Assembly (NCBI GenBank): GCA_902600205.1
Contig: CACKIN010000006.1
Span: forward strand, 1 to 49,033
Direction: 5' to 3'
Length of the DNA stretch: 49,033 bases
Origin: an uncultured Pelagibacteraceae bacterium
GTDB lineage: Bacteria > Pseudomonadota > Alphaproteobacteria > Pelagibacterales > Pelagibacteraceae
Below, piece after piece: positions 32,668 to 41,807 of this stretch. The stretch's first letter is position 1, and each line of letters starts with the position of its first letter. Both the position numbers and the translations under genes were made by a program. The notes below the pieces were generated by a model. The model saw only the letters and a list, made by a program, of their open reading frames with translations. It searched no databases and was not told the origin of the DNA.

Positions 32668-33582
32668 ATGTCTTATTCATCAATTCATGAAAAATTAGAA
32701 AATAAAAAAACTATTATTTTAGACGGTGGAATGGGCGCTGAGTTAGAAAAGAATGGCGCTAAAATGGATGAAAAAATGTGGTGTGGAAAATGCTCAGTGG
32801 ATAATCCAGAATTAGTAAGAAAAATTCATGAAGATTATATAAATGCGGGTGCTGATGTAATAACTACTAATACATATAGTACTACACCTATATCCATGAG
32901 ACAGTATGGTTATGAAGACTTAATAGAGGAATTTAATAAAAAAAGTGTTCAAGTTGCAAAAGATGCAATTAAAAATTCAAACAAAGATGTTGCTCTTGCT
33001 GGAAGCGTTTCAACTTTTGGTAATTTTCATAAACTAGGAGTTAAAGCAATGATACCTGGCTTTGATGAACAATTAAAGATTTTGTCAGGTGAAGGAGTAG
33101 ATTTAATTATTTTAGAGGCTATGTCTTCTCAAGCAGATATTGTGGAAACAATGTTAAACTGTTCTACAAAGATAAGTATACCAGTTTGGTTGTCGGTATC
33201 GTGTGTAACGAATGATCAAAATCAAATAATGCTTGGGTACAACGATACAATTGACTCTGATACTCACGTCTATGAAAATTTTGAAAAATCTATAAATAAT
33301 TTTAAAAAAATTCATAACGGTCCAATTTTAGTAGCCCACTCTGATATTAAAACTACAGGCAAGGCAATAAAAACTGCGAGAGAAAATTTTGATGGAGCCA
33401 TAGGAGCATATCCAAATAAAGGATATTATGAAAAACCACATTGGAGATTTATAGATGACATGACTCCAAATGATTATTTAAATGAAGTAAAAACGTGGAT
33501 TAAAGATGGAGCTCAAATTATAGGTGGCTGTTGTGGAATAGGAGTTGATGAAATTAAAGCGATTTCAATTTTAAAAAACTAA
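32668..33582 (+). CDS. Homocysteine S-methyltransferase-family protein (copy 1)
   Basis: A 304-residue zinc methyltransferase domain (Pfam S-methyl_trans), shaped like the N-terminal MetH module and BHMT. The three zinc cysteines are visible: Cys179 in 'LSVSCVT' and Cys288-Cys289 in 'IIGGCCGIG'. 'ILDGGMGAELEKNGAK' near residue 17 is the typical opening. The enzyme moves a methyl from a donor (betaine, S-methylmethionine or a sulfonium compound) to homocysteine, giving methionine. I choose the ATG at 32668, 4 bases after the VOC stop; a start further upstream would run through that gene in another frame. A second family member is encoded convergently at 35216-36205. Confidence 0.85.
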   Translation: MSYSSIHEKLENKKTIILDGGMGAELEKNGAKMDEKMWCGKCSVDNPELVRKIHEDYINAGADVITTNTYSTTPISMRQYGYEDLIEEFNKKSVQVAKDAIKNSNKDVALAGSVSTFGNFHKLGVKAMIPGFDEQLKILSGEGVDLIILEAMSSQADIVETMLNCSTKISIPVWLSVSCVTNDQNQIMLGYNDTIDSDTHVYENFEKSINNFKKIHNGPILVAHSDIKTTGKAIKTARENFDGAIGAYPNKGYYEKPHWRFIDDMTPNDYLNEVKTWIKDGAQIIGGCCGIGVDEIKAISILKN

Positions 33583-33600
33583 AGTATAAGTTAAGAAATA

Positions 33601-34053
33601 ATGAAGACATTTATTGGCGGTATTGGTTGTTTTTGGGATGAAACTAAGTACGAAGGCATTAGCGGCATCATCTCTACTGAATGTGGTTACTGTGGGGGGG
33701 ATGATCCTAATGTAACCTATAAAGCTGTGTGCGGGGGTGACACTGGCCATATTGAAGTTGTAAAAGTTCAATATGATGAGAAAGAAAAATCGTATGAGGA
33801 CATGGTTAATCTATTTTTTGAATTGCACGACTCTACACAAGTAAATAGGCAAGGTACTTATGTTGGAATTCAATACAGATCAGAAATATTTTATAATACT
33901 GATGAAGAAAAAAAGATTGCTGAAAAAGTATTAAATGAAGTGAACAAAAAATTAGATGGTAAGGTATCAACAAAAATATCCAAGGAAAAAAATTATTGTA
34001 AAGCAGAAGGGTATCACCAGAAATACGAACAAAAAAAATCTTTAAAATATTGA
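33601..34053 (+). CDS. msrA: Peptide-methionine (S)-S-oxide reductase MsrA
   Basis: A 150-residue MsrA, short but complete. The catalytic Cys10 lies in 'GGIGCFWDE', then 'GIISTECGYCGGDDPNVTYKAVCGGDTGHIEVV' in two parts near 32-63, and 'QYRSEIFY' near 95-102; 'AEGYHQKY' at the C-terminus is also conserved. It repairs oxidised methionine in proteins and can reduce free methionine sulfoxide or related small sulfoxides. Its place after a methionine-forming methyltransferase suggests a shared methionine theme. The gene contains a run of seven G at 33694-33700, unusual for DNA of this composition. The last four bases overlap the start of the next gene. Confidence 0.9.
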   Translation: MKTFIGGIGCFWDETKYEGISGIISTECGYCGGDDPNVTYKAVCGGDTGHIEVVKVQYDEKEKSYEDMVNLFFELHDSTQVNRQGTYVGIQYRSEIFYNTDEEKKIAEKVLNEVNKKLDGKVSTKISKEKNYCKAEGYHQKYEQKKSLKY

Positions 34054-35207
34054 AAATAAATAAATTAGCTTCTGTTAAAAATCCTGAATTAAAAACAATT
34101 AGAGATAATAAGGCTTCATGGAATCTTCCAAAAACTAGAAGATTGGGTTACAGAAATTTACATAAAATAAATAGGTACTGTCTTTATCTGAGATCTGATC
34201 TAGTATTAAGACTAAAGTCAAAACCTAATAATAAAATTAGTAAAATACCATTGGTTAAAAAAATGATCAAAAATAAATCTTTTTGCTCATTAATCATTGG
34301 CAAAGGTCAAGATATATTATTTGAAAAATACTCTAAAGATTTCAAAAAAAATCAACCACAGACAATTATGTCAATAACTAAAATGTTTGTTAACTTATTT
34401 GTAGGTGAACTAGTGAAAAATAAATCAATAAATTTGAATAAAAAAGTTTCATATTATTTACCTAAAATTGGAAGTGGTTACGCTGAAGCAAAAATACAAG
34501 ATGTTTTGAATATGAATGTTATAAATTCCTATACCGAAGATTATACTAAAGCATATTCTTCTTCATTTTTGCATGAACCAGTTGGAGGTTGGAGACTACC
34601 AAAAAATTTAAAAAATCATTTAAGCCAAGAAGAATACTTAAATTCAATTAAAAAAATTAAAAACAAAAGTTTAATAAATAGTTCTGAATATGCATTTTAT
34701 AAATCAGCGAATACTGATGTAGTGGGATTAATTGTAGAAAAGGTAAGTGGAAGAACTTTGAGAGATTGGGTATTGTCGGCAGTTGAAGCTGCTGGCTTTG
34801 AAGAAGGTTTATATATTGCCTCTGATAGATATGGGATGCCATGGATGTCTGGTGGTGGTTGTTTAATTGCCAGAGATTTTTTAAGAATGGGTTTGCTTTT
34901 TGCAAGAAAAGGTATGGGGGTTGGAAATAGAAAAGTTGGATCTCCTTCTTTTTTAGACAAAACTATTAAAAATTTAGGGCCTAAATACATGAAATTATCA
35001 AAAAATAAATATTTGTATTACTCAAATTCAACAATGGTATCAGGTAATATGATTGGACACTCTGGATATGGAGGTCAGTTTTTGGCAACAAATTTTAAAA
35101 CTGGCAAAGTCGCAGCATTTTTTTCAGTATTGGAAACAAAATCTGCAACAAAAGAGAGTTATAAAGTTGATATGGTTAATATGTTGATAAACTTAGTTAA
35201 CAATTAA
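34050..35207 (+). CDS. Beta-lactamase-family serine hydrolase
   Basis: A 385-residue class C beta-lactamase/esterase-fold protein. The nucleophile motif SITK is at 108-111, the Tyr-Asn pair is represented by 'YKSANTDVVGLIVEKVSG' near 213, and the third motif by 'GHSGYGGQF' near the C-terminus. No signal peptide is visible, so it is probably cytoplasmic and an esterase, amidase or peptidase rather than a drug-resistance enzyme. It appears to start with TTG overlapping the MsrA stop (TTGA), a translational-coupling arrangement; no ATG exists before residue 70. It is the last gene of the plus-strand operon, ending 8 bases from the convergent methyltransferase. Confidence 0.78.
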   Translation: MKINKLASVKNPELKTIRDNKASWNLPKTRRLGYRNLHKINRYCLYLRSDLVLRLKSKPNNKISKIPLVKKMIKNKSFCSLIIGKGQDILFEKYSKDFKKNQPQTIMSITKMFVNLFVGELVKNKSINLNKKVSYYLPKIGSGYAEAKIQDVLNMNVINSYTEDYTKAYSSSFLHEPVGGWRLPKNLKNHLSQEEYLNSIKKIKNKSLINSSEYAFYKSANTDVVGLIVEKVSGRTLRDWVLSAVEAAGFEEGLYIASDRYGMPWMSGGGCLIARDFLRMGLLFARKGMGVGNRKVGSPSFLDKTIKNLGPKYMKLSKNKYLYYSNSTMVSGNMIGHSGYGGQFLATNFKTGKVAAFFSVLETKSATKESYKVDMVNMLINLVNN

Positions 35208-35215
35208 TATTAAAA

Positions 35216-36205
35216 TTAAGAATACCTTGAAATTAATTTTTTGAGGTGATTGTCTGTGACACCACAACACCCTCCGATAATTTGAATTTGGTCATCAATT
35301 AGTTTTCCACATTCATCAGCGAATTCGTCCTCTGCGTATGTCACTGTTGCCTTATGTGTTTTTGTATCAAACTTATGTATCTCTGGATAAAACATAATTG
35401 GACCCTGCCAATTATTTTTAATTACCCTCAATCCATCAAAGGCATCAACAAGCCAAGTATGCATAATACCATAAACATCTCCGCCGATATTTGTTAGAGA
35501 TTTCATAATATCATCTAAAAGAACAATCTTATCGTCAGGAATAAATTTTGGTTGCTCTTTGTACATACTTTCATCATAAATTAGTGATTTTTCTTTTTCA
35601 GCCCTAAAATTTCTTCCAATAACCTTATTATCAAACTTGCTTATACAGCAACTTAGTCCAACCCAAACAGGTAAACCAGTTTCTAATGCAGAGTTAAGTA
35701 AGATTTTTGAGTGATCTATATCTAATATCATTTCTAGAATTAAAAGATCGACTCCTTCTTCTTTTAAGATTTTAGCAGCTTCTTTATAATTTCTCTCTTC
35801 CTCTCTAAATGAAGGTATGTATTTTGGATCTGGAACAAATTCATTTTCCTTCAATGAGAAAAAATTCGACATACTCCCTGCTATTCCAACTATATTTTCC
35901 TTCCCCTTATTCTTAATTGCCTTTTTGGCTATATCGACAGATCTAACAATAAACTCTTTTGTTTCATTACCTCTATTAATACTATTCATATTGTGTCTTG
36001 TGGTGCTAAAGGTATTTGCTGTAATAAGATCACAACCTGCATCCATAAAATTTTCATGAACTTGTCTTACAATTTCTGGTGCTGTGATTGTTGCTAATGC
36101 AGAAAAAGCTGGTGTCATCTCACCTCCTAAGTTTGCAATCTCGGAACCATTTCCACCATCTAAGAATATTTTTGAATTTGATTTAAACTTTTCTTTAAAC
36201 AGCAT
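35216..36205 (-). CDS. Homocysteine S-methyltransferase-family protein (copy 2)
   Basis: A 329-residue zinc-dependent methyltransferase domain. Zinc cysteines: Cys186 or Cys187 in 'VGLSCCISKF' and Cys313-Cys314 in 'IIGGCCGVT'. The opening 'IFLDGGNGSEIANLGGEM' differs from copy 1, and sequence between motifs is well diverged, so the two are not a recent duplication and may use different methyl donors. It is the last gene of the minus-strand operon and starts directly after the stop of the DMT transporter gene with no gap. Methionine formation from homocysteine with betaine-like or sulfonium donors is the expected role. Confidence 0.83.
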   Translation of the reverse strand: MLFKEKFKSNSKIFLDGGNGSEIANLGGEMTPAFSALATITAPEIVRQVHENFMDAGCDLITANTFSTTRHNMNSINRGNETKEFIVRSVDIAKKAIKNKGKENIVGIAGSMSNFFSLKENEFVPDPKYIPSFREEERNYKEAAKILKEEGVDLLILEMILDIDHSKILLNSALETGLPVWVGLSCCISKFDNKVIGRNFRAEKEKSLIYDESMYKEQPKFIPDDKIVLLDDIMKSLTNIGGDVYGIMHTWLVDAFDGLRVIKNNWQGPIMFYPEIHKFDTKTHKATVTYAEDEFADECGKLIDDQIQIIGGCCGVTDNHLKKLISRYS

Positions 36206-37099
36206 CTATTTTTCTTCTTTTGGTGCTAGAACAACAGCTAATACTCCTCCTACAACAATCATTGTACTTCCAACAACTTCTCTCCAACCAAATGTTTCGT
36301 CAGTCAGAATTCCAGCTGATATAACTCCAACTACTATTTCGCTTAAATATAATATTGCACAAAGGCCTGCACCTAAAACAGATGGAGACCACATTATAAC
36401 TACTCCGGTAGGAATAAAATAAAATACTGAAATAAGAACTAAAAAAGTAAACATTGATGCAAAAGCTTCAATCGGTGGCATAGGTCCTAAGTAATCTTTT
36501 AAAATAAAGCCAGCAAAAATATTAAATATTGTTCCATAAACGAAGAAAGAAAAGATTACCGGAAAGACGCCGTCTGTTTTGGAAATTTCTAAACGCACTA
36601 ACCCTGCCCCAAATAGTACACCACCTACCAATGCCAACCAATCTCCTGCATTTTGAGGTAATGGTATGATATTAGATTGACTGAAAACTACCCACAAACC
36701 CCCAAGTGCTAAGCTTAAAGTTAAAACTCTTTCTAAACCTGGTCTTTTTTTTAAAAAATATATTTCAAAAATAGTCGTCCAGACAGGTATCATGTAAAAC
36801 ATGATCAATGCTCGTACAACATCTGTAAGCAAGAAACTTAATGCGTAACATATAAAACCACTGCCAGTTAAAAAACCAACAAAAGGAATTTCTAAGCCAG
36901 ATGTACGACCTTTATACTTTCTCCACAAAGAGATAGGTGTAAGTAATAAAATTCCGATCATCATTTGAGAAATTGTTCCCCAACCTCCAGTAAGTCCCCC
37001 ATCTTCTAAAATTCTTTGAGGTAGCCAATAAACTCCCCATGATCCAGCAGCTATTGCTAATGCAAAAGCTATTTTAAAATGATGTTTGTGTCTGACCAT
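36206..37099 (-). CDS. DMT-superfamily (EamA) transporter
   Basis: A 297-residue membrane protein with about ten membrane segments in two EamA halves ('SWGVYWLPQRILEDGGLTGGW' in the first, 'SEIVVGVISAGILTDETFGWREVVGSTMIVVGG' at the end of the second). Its start overlaps the amidase stop by one base (TAATG type), and its stop abuts the next ATG, so translation is tightly coupled. It probably moves a substrate or product of the amidase and methyltransferase; direction and solute are unknown. Confidence 0.83.
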   Translation of the reverse strand: MVRHKHHFKIAFALAIAAGSWGVYWLPQRILEDGGLTGGWGTISQMMIGILLLTPISLWRKYKGRTSGLEIPFVGFLTGSGFICYALSFLLTDVVRALIMFYMIPVWTTIFEIYFLKKRPGLERVLTLSLALGGLWVVFSQSNIIPLPQNAGDWLALVGGVLFGAGLVRLEISKTDGVFPVIFSFFVYGTIFNIFAGFILKDYLGPMPPIEAFASMFTFLVLISVFYFIPTGVVIMWSPSVLGAGLCAILYLSEIVVGVISAGILTDETFGWREVVGSTMIVVGGVLAVVLAPKEEK

Positions 37100-38517
37100 T
37101 AGTTTAATTTTGGTTTAATTTTAGAATAATTAAAAATTTCCTCATATCTTTTTGCAAAAGATATCACTTTTAAATCTTCTTTTTGTTTTGCTATAATTTG
37201 AATACCTATTGGAAATCCATCTTTATTAAAGCCAATAGGTAAAGAAATTGATGGCAAGTAAAAAAGACTAGCGAATATATGTATTTCAATCCATCTATGA
37301 TAAGTGTCCATTAATTTTTCATTAATTTTTTCTGGGTGTCTTAAATTTTTATCAAAAGGAAATGATTGTTGAGATGGTAAAGCTAAAAAATCAAAATCAC
37401 CAAATAAACTATTTACATCATTTGATAATTCAATTCTTGAGTTAAGAGCAGATTTTACATCTTCATCTTTAAGTTTGATACCTTTATTGTATTCCCATAT
37501 CGCCTGCGGAGTCATTTCATTAACATCTTTTATATTCATTGTAATAATATCCTCATAAATACTTTTTGCTCTTAATGTGCCCCAACAATTCCATAATTTA
37601 TGAGCGTCTATTTTTGGTTTTAAGTTTTCAATTATAACTTTATGCTTTTCAAGATTTTTAAGTTGTTTGTTACATATTTCAATTATCTCAGGATCATATT
37701 GATAATTACCATTCATGTCAGATAACCATCCAATTTTTATTTTTGAAAATTCTTGGTCACTTAAATTAACCTCACTAAAAGAATTATCTAAACTGAAAGA
37801 AATTGGATCTTCTTTATGTTCTCCAACTATGACATCTAAAAAAATAGACATATCATCAGGTGTTCTGGCAAGACATCCTGGTGTTGAAATAACTGGAAGA
37901 TTTTTCTTTTTTTCATTTGTTCGATAATCGGGAAGTAATCCTGGTGTTGGTCTAAAACCATAGACATTTGCGTAAGCAGCAGGTGTTCTACAAGAACCCA
38001 TCATATCTGTACCATCAGCAAATGGCAGTAAATTTGCTGCAACTGCAACACCAGCTCCACCACTTGATCCACCTGATGATTGACTATTTCCATAAATGTT
38101 TGGTGTTATTCCAAATAATCTATTCGCTGTATGAGCGCCCACTCCTAATTCAGCAGTGTTTGTCTTTCCAATTATTATTCCACCGGCATCTATTTGACGA
38201 TCAATAATTATAGAATTTTTTTTTGGAAAATAATCTTTATATCCAGGAAAACCATAAGTGGTTGGAAAACCAACTACATCTAGCAAATCTTTAGAAGCAA
38301 GAGGTAAGCCAAATAACGGCTTATTTTCGTCAAAATTTTTGTCCTTAATATCAGCTTCTTTAATTATTTCTTCTTCATCCTTAATTGAAACAATAGCATT
38401 CAAAGATGGATTAAATTTTTTTATTCTTTCAAAATATAAGCCAACTATTTCTTTTACTGAAGCCTCCTTTTTCTTAATTAAAGAAATAATTTCTTTAACT
38501 GATTTATTTTCAAGCAT
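37099..38517 (-). CDS. Amidase-signature (AS) family amidohydrolase
   Basis: A 472-residue AS-family enzyme with the complete Ser-cisSer-Lys triad: Lys76 in 'GLPLASKDLLD', cis-Ser151 in 'SSGGSSGGAG' and nucleophile Ser175 in 'DMMGSCRTPA'. It hydrolyses amides; it is not a convincing GatA, because no gatB or gatC gene is near and the glycine-rich 'TDTGGS' stretch is changed to 'TDMMGS'. It is the second gene of the minus-strand operon, 12 bases after the Fe-alcohol dehydrogenase gene, and its end overlaps the DMT transporter start. It may release an amine or carboxylate from an imported amide. Confidence 0.85.
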   Translation of the reverse strand: MLENKSVKEIISLIKKKEASVKEIVGLYFERIKKFNPSLNAIVSIKDEEEIIKEADIKDKNFDENKPLFGLPLASKDLLDVVGFPTTYGFPGYKDYFPKKNSIIIDRQIDAGGIIIGKTNTAELGVGAHTANRLFGITPNIYGNSQSSGGSSGGAGVAVAANLLPFADGTDMMGSCRTPAAYANVYGFRPTPGLLPDYRTNEKKKNLPVISTPGCLARTPDDMSIFLDVIVGEHKEDPISFSLDNSFSEVNLSDQEFSKIKIGWLSDMNGNYQYDPEIIEICNKQLKNLEKHKVIIENLKPKIDAHKLWNCWGTLRAKSIYEDIITMNIKDVNEMTPQAIWEYNKGIKLKDEDVKSALNSRIELSNDVNSLFGDFDFLALPSQQSFPFDKNLRHPEKINEKLMDTYHRWIEIHIFASLFYLPSISLPIGFNKDGFPIGIQIIAKQKEDLKVISFAKRYEEIFNYSKIKPKLN

Positions 38518-38529
38518 GAGAATTTACTA

Positions 38530-39720
38530 TTACCTAGCTTTTTTAATGGATGCTAGAGTAATTTCCTTTATTTCTTCTAAAGTTGCTTTTCTAGGATTTT
38601 GTCCATAGGCTTGATCTTTCATTGATTTTTCAGCAATTCTATCAACACAATCCTCGGGAACTCCAATTTCGCTTAAACTTTTTGGAATTTTAATTCTATC
38701 AAGAATGTTTTCAATGTTTGATATAAATGCATCTACAGAATGATCTTTAAATTGCATAGCCTCTGACATTCTTTTAACTTTTTCTTCCATACCTGGTAGA
38801 TTATATTTTAAAACTACAGGTAATATTATTGCATTCGTTAGTCCGTGATGAGTATTGTATTCGGCTCCAACCATATGAGCAATAGCATGTACTAATCCTA
38901 AGCCTTTTAAAAAAGAAATTCCTGCTAAACAAGACCCAACATGCATTCCACCTCTCGCAACTATATTTGTGGGATCTTCTACAGCTGTGACTAAAGATTT
39001 TGATATCAAAGATAAACCTTCTAAAGCAGCACCATCACACATTGGATTGAAACCAGGAACACAATAACCTTCTATGCCATGTATTAAGGCATCTGCGCCA
39101 GTCCATGCCGTTAAATTTGCTGGCAATCCAATAGTAAGTTCTGGATCTAACAATGCTAAGGAAGGTCTAACATCTGGATGCCACATACAAAATTTCATGC
39201 CTTCTTTTAAATAAGTAACCATAGCTGAAATTTCTGTTTCAGCTCCAGTTCCAGCAGTTGTTGGAATAGTTATAATTTTTGGGAATGGGTTATCCTTGCT
39301 AATTTTAGGCGGAGTTAATTCAAACTCAAAATCTCTTAATGGAACGTCATTGTTTGCTGTGAGGCAAATTAATTTTCCTCCATCCATGGCACTGCCTCCA
39401 CCGATTGCAATTATAGCATCATGGTTTCCATCTTTAAATTTACTAACACCATTTGAAACCTCATCTTCTCTTGGATTTGGAGATATATCAAAAAATAAAT
39501 CGGATTTTACATCAGAACTTTTTAAATAATTTTGCAAATTAATTATAAATGGCAATTTTGTGCTGCCTTTATCTGTAACAATTAAAGGGTTTTTAATATC
39601 TAAATTATTACAGATACCACCTATTTCTTTCAATCTACCTGGACCGTATGCAATATTAGTCGGAAAAGTCCAATCTTGATTAGATAGAATATCGGTTTCG
39701 TTAAGTTTAAAACTTTGCAT
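38530..39720 (-). CDS. Iron-containing alcohol dehydrogenase (group III)
   Basis: A 396-residue Fe-ADH. The cofactor loop 'AIGGGSAMDGGK' is at 105-116, 'TTAGTGAETE' at 154-163, and metal ligands Asp210 and His214 lie in 'GADALIHGIEGYC', with further His in 'GLGLVHAIAHMVGAEYNTHHG'. The family interconverts alcohols and aldehydes, and some members oxidise choline-like or hydroxyalkyl substrates. It is the first gene of a four-gene minus-strand operon with amidase, DMT transporter and homocysteine methyltransferase genes, and only 36 AT-rich bases separate it from the divergent DMT transporter, so both promoters overlap. Confidence 0.88.
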   Translation of the reverse strand: MQSFKLNETDILSNQDWTFPTNIAYGPGRLKEIGGICNNLDIKNPLIVTDKGSTKLPFIINLQNYLKSSDVKSDLFFDISPNPREDEVSNGVSKFKDGNHDAIIAIGGGSAMDGGKLICLTANNDVPLRDFEFELTPPKISKDNPFPKIITIPTTAGTGAETEISAMVTYLKEGMKFCMWHPDVRPSLALLDPELTIGLPANLTAWTGADALIHGIEGYCVPGFNPMCDGAALEGLSLISKSLVTAVEDPTNIVARGGMHVGSCLAGISFLKGLGLVHAIAHMVGAEYNTHHGLTNAIILPVVLKYNLPGMEEKVKRMSEAMQFKDHSVDAFISNIENILDRIKIPKSLSEIGVPEDCVDRIAEKSMKDQAYGQNPRKATLEEIKEITLASIKKAR

Positions 39721-39756
39721 TTCTTTTATAAAGTATACAATTTTAAAAAATTATAA

Positions 39757-40689
39757 ATGAATATTTCCTCAGAAAAAACAGATTTAAAAAAAACATATTT
39801 AGCAATATTTACCATGCTCTTGGCAATACTATGTGTGGATATGTATATGGTTGTAATAAAGTTTTTGGGTAATGAATATACTGTAATTCAGTTAGCAGTA
39901 TTCAGAAATATTGCGGGGGTAATCCCTTTATTTATACTTATTTTATTTACTAAAGAGTACATTTCAATTTTTAGGAACCTAAACAATAAATTCATTATCT
40001 TAAGCTTTTTTAGAGGGTTGGCTTTCTTATCAATGAATATATTTATATTTATTTCAGTTATTAATTTAGAATTCGCTACCGCTATGGTACTTACATTTTC
40101 TTCGCCATTTTTCATTGTAATTTTATCAATAATTTTTTTAAAGGATAAAGTTGGTATTTATAGATGGTCTGCAATTTTTATAGGTTTTTTTGGCGTTGTT
40201 TTAATTGTTCAGCCAGGAAGTGATATATTTAGTTTTTACTCAATATTTCCAATTCTAACTGCTATTGCTTGGGCATTAAGTGTGATAATTTTAAAATTTA
40301 TACCAGATGGTCACTCAACAGCAAAAATTCAATTATACACTTTAATATTTAATGTAATTGGTGGTGTTGTGCTGTTTTTATTGACTACCGGACACGCAGA
40401 AATAAAAAGTACCCAAGATTTCTTTCTTATGACATTGACTGGTATTCTTGGAGGTACTGCAGCAATACTTTTTATCTATTCTTACAGATTAATCTCTGCA
40501 AGTAAGATGGCTTCGTTTGAATATTTTGGTATTCCTTCATCATTTGTTTTGGGTTGGTTATTTTTTAATGAGGCTCCTTGGGAACAATTATTTCCAGGAG
40601 TTTTTGTAATTGTGTTTGCTGGAATGATTATAATTTGGAGAGATAAAGTAAAACAAAAAAAAACTAAAGTGAGTAGAGAAATTAACTAG
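39757..40689 (+). CDS. DMT-superfamily (EamA) transporter
   Basis: A 310-residue integral membrane protein with ten predicted segments and two EamA domains. 'QLAVFRNIAGVIPLF' near residue 45, 'FFRGLAFLSMNIFIFISVINLEFATA' and the basic C-terminal tail are typical of the RhaT/S-adenosylmethionine-like DMT group. It is a single plus-strand gene between two minus-strand units: divergent from the Fe-ADH operon and overlapping the end of proV by 8 bases. Its ligand cannot be deduced; it is the third DMT transporter in about 12 kb. Confidence 0.82.
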   Translation: MNISSEKTDLKKTYLAIFTMLLAILCVDMYMVVIKFLGNEYTVIQLAVFRNIAGVIPLFILILFTKEYISIFRNLNNKFIILSFFRGLAFLSMNIFIFISVINLEFATAMVLTFSSPFFIVILSIIFLKDKVGIYRWSAIFIGFFGVVLIVQPGSDIFSFYSIFPILTAIAWALSVIILKFIPDGHSTAKIQLYTLIFNVIGGVVLFLLTTGHAEIKSTQDFFLMTLTGILGGTAAILFIYSYRLISASKMASFEYFGIPSSFVLGWLFFNEAPWEQLFPGVFVIVFAGMIIIWRDKVKQKKTKVSREIN

Positions 40690-41728
40690 CAGATTTCATT
40701 GATTTCATAACTATTGCTCTATCAATTTCACCAATAAGTTCACCTGTCTCACTATTAACCACTGGAAATTTCTGATCTGTATCTACAAGCTTATCAATTA
40801 AAGTTTCTATTTTTGAATTGTGAGGGATATTATATGATCCGCTTTCAAACATTTTTTTTGTGTCATCACAACATTCTTCCCTCATTACTTTGCTTGCACT
40901 AAGGACTTTGTATTTTGGTACGTCTTCGCAAAAATCTTTTACATATTGATCTTTGGGGTTTGCAACAATTTCCTCTGGTGTTCCCACTTGAGAAACTTCT
41001 CCATCTTTCATAATTGCTATATGATCACCCATTTTAATTGCCTCTAAGAAATCATGAGTAATAAATACCATTGTCTTTTGTAATTTTTCTTGAATCTTTA
41101 ATAGCTCATCCTGCATTTCTCTTCTAATTAATGGATCTAAAGCTGAAAAAGGTTCATCAAAAATTAAAATTTCTGGATCTACAGCTAATGCACGAGCTAA
41201 ACCTACTCTTTGCTGCATTCCTCCTGATAACTCTCTTGGGTAATTGTTGTGCCAACCTTCTAAGCCAACCATTTTTAAAACTTCCATTGATTTTTCTATT
41301 CTATCATTTTTTTTATTTCCTCTAATCTCTAAACCATATCCAATATTCTCCACAACTGTTCTGTGTGGAAATAAACCAAAATGTTGAAAAACCATGCTCA
41401 TTTTATTTCTTCTTAAATCTAATAGTTCTCTGCCACTCATTTTTGTTACGTCAACATCATCCATTTTTACAGTTCCGGCAGTTGGTTCGATTAGTCTTGA
41501 AATACATCTAACTAAGGTTGATTTTCCACTTCCTGATAAACCCATTACAACAAATGTCTCACCTTTCTCAATTGAAAAGCTAACATCTTTTACTGCAACC
41601 ACATGTCCGGTTTTTTCTTGAACTTCTTTTATTGATAAACTTTTATCTAAATCTTTAATTATTCTTTGTTCGTCAGAACCAAATAATTTCCAAACATTTG
41701 AACATGTTATTTTTGGTTGATTATTCAT
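40682..41728 (-). CDS. proV: Glycine betaine/proline ABC ATPase, ProV family (copy 1)
   Basis: A 348-residue ATPase of the OpuA/ProV type. Walker A 'GLSGSGKST' is near 62-70, signature 'LSGGMQQRVGLARAL' near 165, Walker B 'ILIFDEPFSALDP' near 187 and switch 'VFITHDFLEAIKMGD'. The N-terminal 'IKDLDKSLSIKEVQEKTGHVVAVKDVSF' matches ProV's extra segment. After the ATPase core only a short CBS-like region remains (about 280-348), less than the paired CBS domains of E. coli ProV that sense ionic strength. It is divergent from the proW-proX pair, and a second ProV is encoded at 46966-47991; which one energises the permease is open. Confidence 0.9.
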   Translation of the reverse strand: MNNQPKITCSNVWKLFGSDEQRIIKDLDKSLSIKEVQEKTGHVVAVKDVSFSIEKGETFVVMGLSGSGKSTLVRCISRLIEPTAGTVKMDDVDVTKMSGRELLDLRRNKMSMVFQHFGLFPHRTVVENIGYGLEIRGNKKNDRIEKSMEVLKMVGLEGWHNNYPRELSGGMQQRVGLARALAVDPEILIFDEPFSALDPLIRREMQDELLKIQEKLQKTMVFITHDFLEAIKMGDHIAIMKDGEVSQVGTPEEIVANPKDQYVKDFCEDVPKYKVLSASKVMREECCDDTKKMFESGSYNIPHNSKIETLIDKLVDTDQKFPVVNSETGELIGEIDRAIVMKSMKSAS

Positions 41729-41733
41729 ATTTT

Positions 41734-41747
41734 GTTATTTTAATAAC
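41734..41747. promoter_or_regulatory. Small palindrome between divergent proV and proW
   Basis: A perfect inverted repeat GTTATT-TT-AATAAC in the 79-base gap, 5 bases from the proV start codon. It could be an operator, but short AT-rich palindromes occur easily by chance in this DNA. Confidence 0.25.
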
Positions 41748-41807
41748 ACAAAAATAGACAATATTTTTCTTTAAAAGTAAAATTATTTATTTTAAATTTT
41801 AGATAAT

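Noticed and set aside
34050..35207. True beta-lactamase (antibiotic resistance)
   Set aside because: No signal peptide, and the motif set and context match the broad esterase/peptidase group of this fold.
37099..38517. GatA subunit of the tRNA amidotransferase
   Set aside because: No gatB or gatC beside it, and the region before the nucleophile Ser reads TDMMGS instead of the usual TDTGGS; it is in a catabolic operon.
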